In this document: piece by piece, positions 6,347 to 7,899 of the stretch
Position numbering within the stretch: position 1 is the first letter of the stretch
How the letters are laid out: each line of letters begins with the position of its first letter
Source: Acidobacteriota bacterium
Lineage (GTDB): Bacteria > Acidobacteriota > Terriglobia > UBA7540
Assembly (NCBI GenBank): GCA_021789565.1
Contig: JAJYJL010000316.1
Span: 1-7,899 of the forward strand
Reading direction: 5' to 3'
DNA length: 7,899 nucleotides
The notes under the pieces: model-generated
Databases searched by the model: none
Told to the model about the DNA's origin: nothing
What the model saw: the letters and a program-made list of their open reading frames with translations, nothing else
Made by a program: the position numbers and the translations under genes

Positions 6347-7135
6347 ATGACCAAGGGGGAATTGTGTAATTCGAAATTCTTTCAAAAATCCTTTTCAATT
6401 GCGGGTTGTCTCGCGTTGATTTCATTGCTGGTTTTGCTGGTTCCGGCCGTCGGAAGAGCGGACGTGGGGCCCTCCAACGCTGAAATCATGGCGGGCGTTC
6501 AGGGCCGCCTTTATCATGCCGGCATTTTTAAGCACGGTCAGGTAAATGCGCAGGTCAAGAACGGCGTTGTGACGCTGACTGGTACGGTTGACAGCTACGG
6601 GCAGGAGATGCGCGCGGTGCACGCCGCCCGTCACCAGCACGGTGTGATCGGTGTGATAAACAAGATTCAGGTGAACACGGAGGATACGAGCCAACAGCAG
6701 ATTCTGAAAAAGGCGCGCTATGACGTGCTCACCTATCCGTTCTACACGATCTTCGATCACATTACTCTGCGGACGCAGGGCAACCGGCTGATTCTGGGTG
6801 GCCAGGTCACGCAGCCTTTCAAGAAATCAGACCTGGGCAACATCATGGCCAGCATCAAGGGTGTGTCTTATGTGCAGAACAACATCCAGGTGTTGCCGAC
6901 CTCTTTATTCGATGACAACATCCGCGAAGAGATTGCGGAGAGAATCTATGGCGACCCCCTCTTTGTAAACTACGGCAACCAGGCGAACCCGCCCATCCAT
7001 ATTGTTGTGGACAACGGGAATGTTACTCTCTACGGCGCCGTAGGCAGCAAGCTGGAGCGGATGAAGGCTGCTATTGATGCCCGTTTTGCGACGACTTATT
7101 TCGGATTGACGAACAATCTGCGAGTTGCATCGTAA
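6347..7135 (+). CDS. Exported protein with three BON domains
   Basis: 262-residue secreted or periplasmic protein. The N-terminus has a basic stretch and a hydrophobic core (about 17-35) ending VGRA-DV, giving a likely Sec signal cleavage after Ala38. Cys21 in IAGC superficially resembles a lipobox, but the hydrophobic core follows it, so a lipoprotein is less likely. Three BON modules follow: about 44-111 (VVTLTGTVDSYGQ, then GVINKIQV), about 114-183 (LILGGQVTQPFKK, then VQNNIQV) and about 187-260 (VTLYGAVGSKLE, then LTNNLRV). BON domains are thought to bind phospholipid surfaces; known proteins of this type (OsmY, DolP) protect the envelope under osmotic or other stress. The specific role here is not known. 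The central module has an aromatic-rich segment TYPFYTIFD. ATG 6347 is supported by AGAGAGG nine bases upstream. The gene is a single unit closed by a strong terminator. Confidence 0.88.
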   Translation: MTKGELCNSKFFQKSFSIAGCLALISLLVLLVPAVGRADVGPSNAEIMAGVQGRLYHAGIFKHGQVNAQVKNGVVTLTGTVDSYGQEMRAVHAARHQHGVIGVINKIQVNTEDTSQQQILKKARYDVLTYPFYTIFDHITLRTQGNRLILGGQVTQPFKKSDLGNIMASIKGVSYVQNNIQVLPTSLFDDNIREEIAERIYGDPLFVNYGNQANPPIHIVVDNGNVTLYGAVGSKLERMKAAIDARFATTYFGLTNNLRVAS

Positions 7136-7155
7136 GTGCGTGCCTTGCCAGGTGC

Positions 7156-7197
7156 AAGCCCGCGGCCTGTGTGATCTGGCCGCGGGCTTTCGTTTTT
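7156..7197 (+). terminator. Strong intrinsic terminator of the BON-domain gene
   Basis: AAGCCCGCGGCC (7156-7167) and GGCCGCGGGCTT (7178-7189) form a perfect 12-bp stem with a 10-nt loop, followed by TCG and a run of five T (7193-7197). It begins 20 bases after the stop codon of the BON gene. Confidence 0.9.
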
Positions 7198-7397
7198 CAA
7201 GGGAGGCTTGGACGCAGAAAGTCGAGTCTGGGGGATGCGCCCGGTTTTTCCCGGCAAGCAGACCACCGCATGCAGAGATGTGCGCGTTTCTCCATCTGAA
7301 GTATGTGGCGGGAATTCTTCACCGGAAAAGGCGGCGTAAAATCTGCAGGCTGCATGCTGATTGACAGATCCTTTGCGGGCATATTAATGTGATTGGC
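7198..7397. other. Intergenic stretch with little recognisable content
   Basis: Two hundred bases between the terminator and the doubtful small ORF. The only signal I see is the promoter-like TTGACA/TATTAA near its right end. No RNA gene, repeat family or protein fragment was recognised. Confidence 0.5.
7361..7387 (+). promoter_or_regulatory. Candidate sigma70-type promoter before the small ORF
   Basis: A perfect TTGACA (7361-7366) is followed by TATTAA (7382-7387) with a 15-bp gap, shorter than the preferred 17. Transcription would begin near 7394, only a few bases before ATG 7398, so any message would be almost leaderless. Confidence 0.4.
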
Positions 7398-7616
7398 ATG
7401 AAATCGAAGAACGAAAGTGAACGTTTGGCTCAAGTGGTGAGGCTGGACCAGGTGGATTCGCTCCAGGTGCTTTCGGCAAACACCGGCATCCCGGCGGATA
7501 AGCTTGCCCAGCGGTGGCAGTCGAGTTCGCGCGGCGATGCGCACCGCGCTTCGGGCAAAAAACTGAAACCGCTTGCTCGACCCAAGGGGATTGTTCCGTA
7601 TTCGACAGCTTCCTGA
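7398..7616 (+). CDS. Hypothetical 72-residue protein, weakly ribbon-helix-helix-like
   Basis: A short ORF coding for a basic protein. The stretch VVRLDQVDSLQVLSANTGIP (residues 13-32), followed by ADKLAQRW, resembles Arc/MetJ-type ribbon-helix-helix DNA-binding domains, in which a beta strand (VRLD) is followed by a helix, a TGIP turn and a second helix. The second half is basic and low in hydrophobic residues (RASGKKLKPLARPK) and may be disordered. No ribosome site precedes ATG 7398 or the in-frame GTG at 7389; the nearby promoter-like element would give a nearly leaderless transcript. It could be a small transcription factor, an orphan antitoxin-like protein or a chance ORF. No partner toxin gene is seen next to it; the next gene is a DUF1648 protein. 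Confidence 0.4.
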   Translation: MKSKNESERLAQVVRLDQVDSLQVLSANTGIPADKLAQRWQSSSRGDAHRASGKKLKPLARPKGIVPYSTAS

Positions 7617-7680
7617 AACTTCATTTGCATGATGACCATGCGGGGTGCCGGGTGGTTTCTTGCCGGTGCGGTAGTGTGTG

Positions 7681-7697
7681 TATAATGGGGCCGGAGG
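7681..7697 (+). promoter_or_regulatory. -10 box and ribosome site of the DUF1648 gene
   Basis: TATAAT at 7681-7686 is followed by GGAGG at 7693-7697, seven bases before ATG 7705. A poor -35 (TTGCCG, 7660-7665) stands 15 bp upstream. If the -10 box is real, transcription starts at or just before the ribosome site, which is unusually close. The ribosome site itself is convincing and fixes the start codon. Confidence 0.5.
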
Positions 7698-7704
7698 CAG
7701 TCCG

Positions 7705-7899
7705 ATGTCGAAGATCGTTGCTGCGGCCCTGGCGCTCTACTCTTACTTCCTGATCCAAACCAGTCTTCCCAATTTGCCGTCGCGCATTCCGGTCCATTTC
7801 AATGTGGCAGGCCAGCCGGACGGGTGGGGCAGCCCTAGTATGCTCTGGGTCCTGCTCGGTTTCCAGGTGCTGGTGTGTGCAGTCATGCTGTCGATATCT
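7705..7899 (+). CDS. DUF1648-domain membrane protein, N-terminal part (runs off the right edge)
   Basis: The first 65 residues are visible. A hydrophobic N-terminal segment (about 3-17) is followed by LPNLPSRIPVHFNVAGQPDGWG (about 21-42), the DUF1648 signature in which a proline-rich turn leads to a HF(N/D)xxGxPDGWG motif. A second membrane segment then begins (about 47-64). DUF1648 occurs in small integral membrane proteins, including relatives of the immunity/signal protein SdpI; most have no known function. The start is supported by GGAGG seven bases upstream. The rest of the gene lies outside the window, so its length and any further domain cannot be judged. Confidence 0.8.
   Translation, partial: MSKIVAAALALYSYFLIQTSLPNLPSRIPVHFNVAGQPDGWGSPSMLWVLLGFQVLVCAVMLSIS

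Noticed and set aside
6359..6412. Lipobox-like IAGC at residue 21 of the BON protein.
   Set aside because: The hydrophobic core follows the Cys rather than preceding it, and a good signal peptidase I site (VGRA-DV) lies downstream.

Overview
The window reads as ordinary chromosomal DNA of a GC-rich, Gram-negative-type bacterium. The style of several proteins (a CbiM with a fused PDGLE domain, a three-BON-domain exported protein, a DinB-like protein with an RRGRHP motif, a DUF58 protein, a DUF1648 protein) fits Acidobacteriota best. That placement is an inference from remembered protein families, not the result of a search. No tRNA, rRNA, CRISPR array, insertion sequence, prophage or integrase gene is visible.

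Layout. The left edge (1-248, + strand) holds the C-terminal end of a nitrilase-type carbon-nitrogen hydrolase, with an in-frame TGA just before the recognisable part. Convergent to it is the main functional unit, a minus-strand operon 3118 to 342 in the order cbiM(-PDGLE), cbiQ, cbiO. It encodes a complete cobalt/nickel ECF-type importer. CbiM captures the metal through its Met1-His2 N-terminus, CbiQ is the coupling membrane protein, and CbiO is the ATPase. The genes are separated by 3 nt and then overlap by 4 nt, so translation is probably coupled. CbiO ends in a 23-residue tail containing 10 histidines. A 256-bp divergent intergenic region with a TATAAT box and an 11-bp inverted repeat separates cbiM from a + strand ROK-family sugar kinase (3375-4355).

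The kinase is followed closely by a decayed DinB-superfamily gene (4382-4774). It carries an in-frame amber codon and lacks the usual C-terminal part, ending where the convergent DUF58 gene (6148 to 4766, minus strand) ends. A second divergent region (6149-6346) carries AT-rich repeats and an ECF-like promoter in front of an exported protein with three BON domains (6347-7135), closed by a strong intrinsic terminator (7156-7197). The rest contains a doubtful 72-residue ORF resembling a ribbon-helix-helix domain and the start of a DUF1648 membrane protein (7705 to the right edge).

The only clear multi-gene system is the Co/Ni importer. The other genes look like independent housekeeping or envelope functions. 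I see no convincing evidence for a previously undescribed multi-gene system. The points most worth a second look are the histidine tail on CbiO, the two signs of gene decay, and the repeat architecture of the two divergent intergenic regions.
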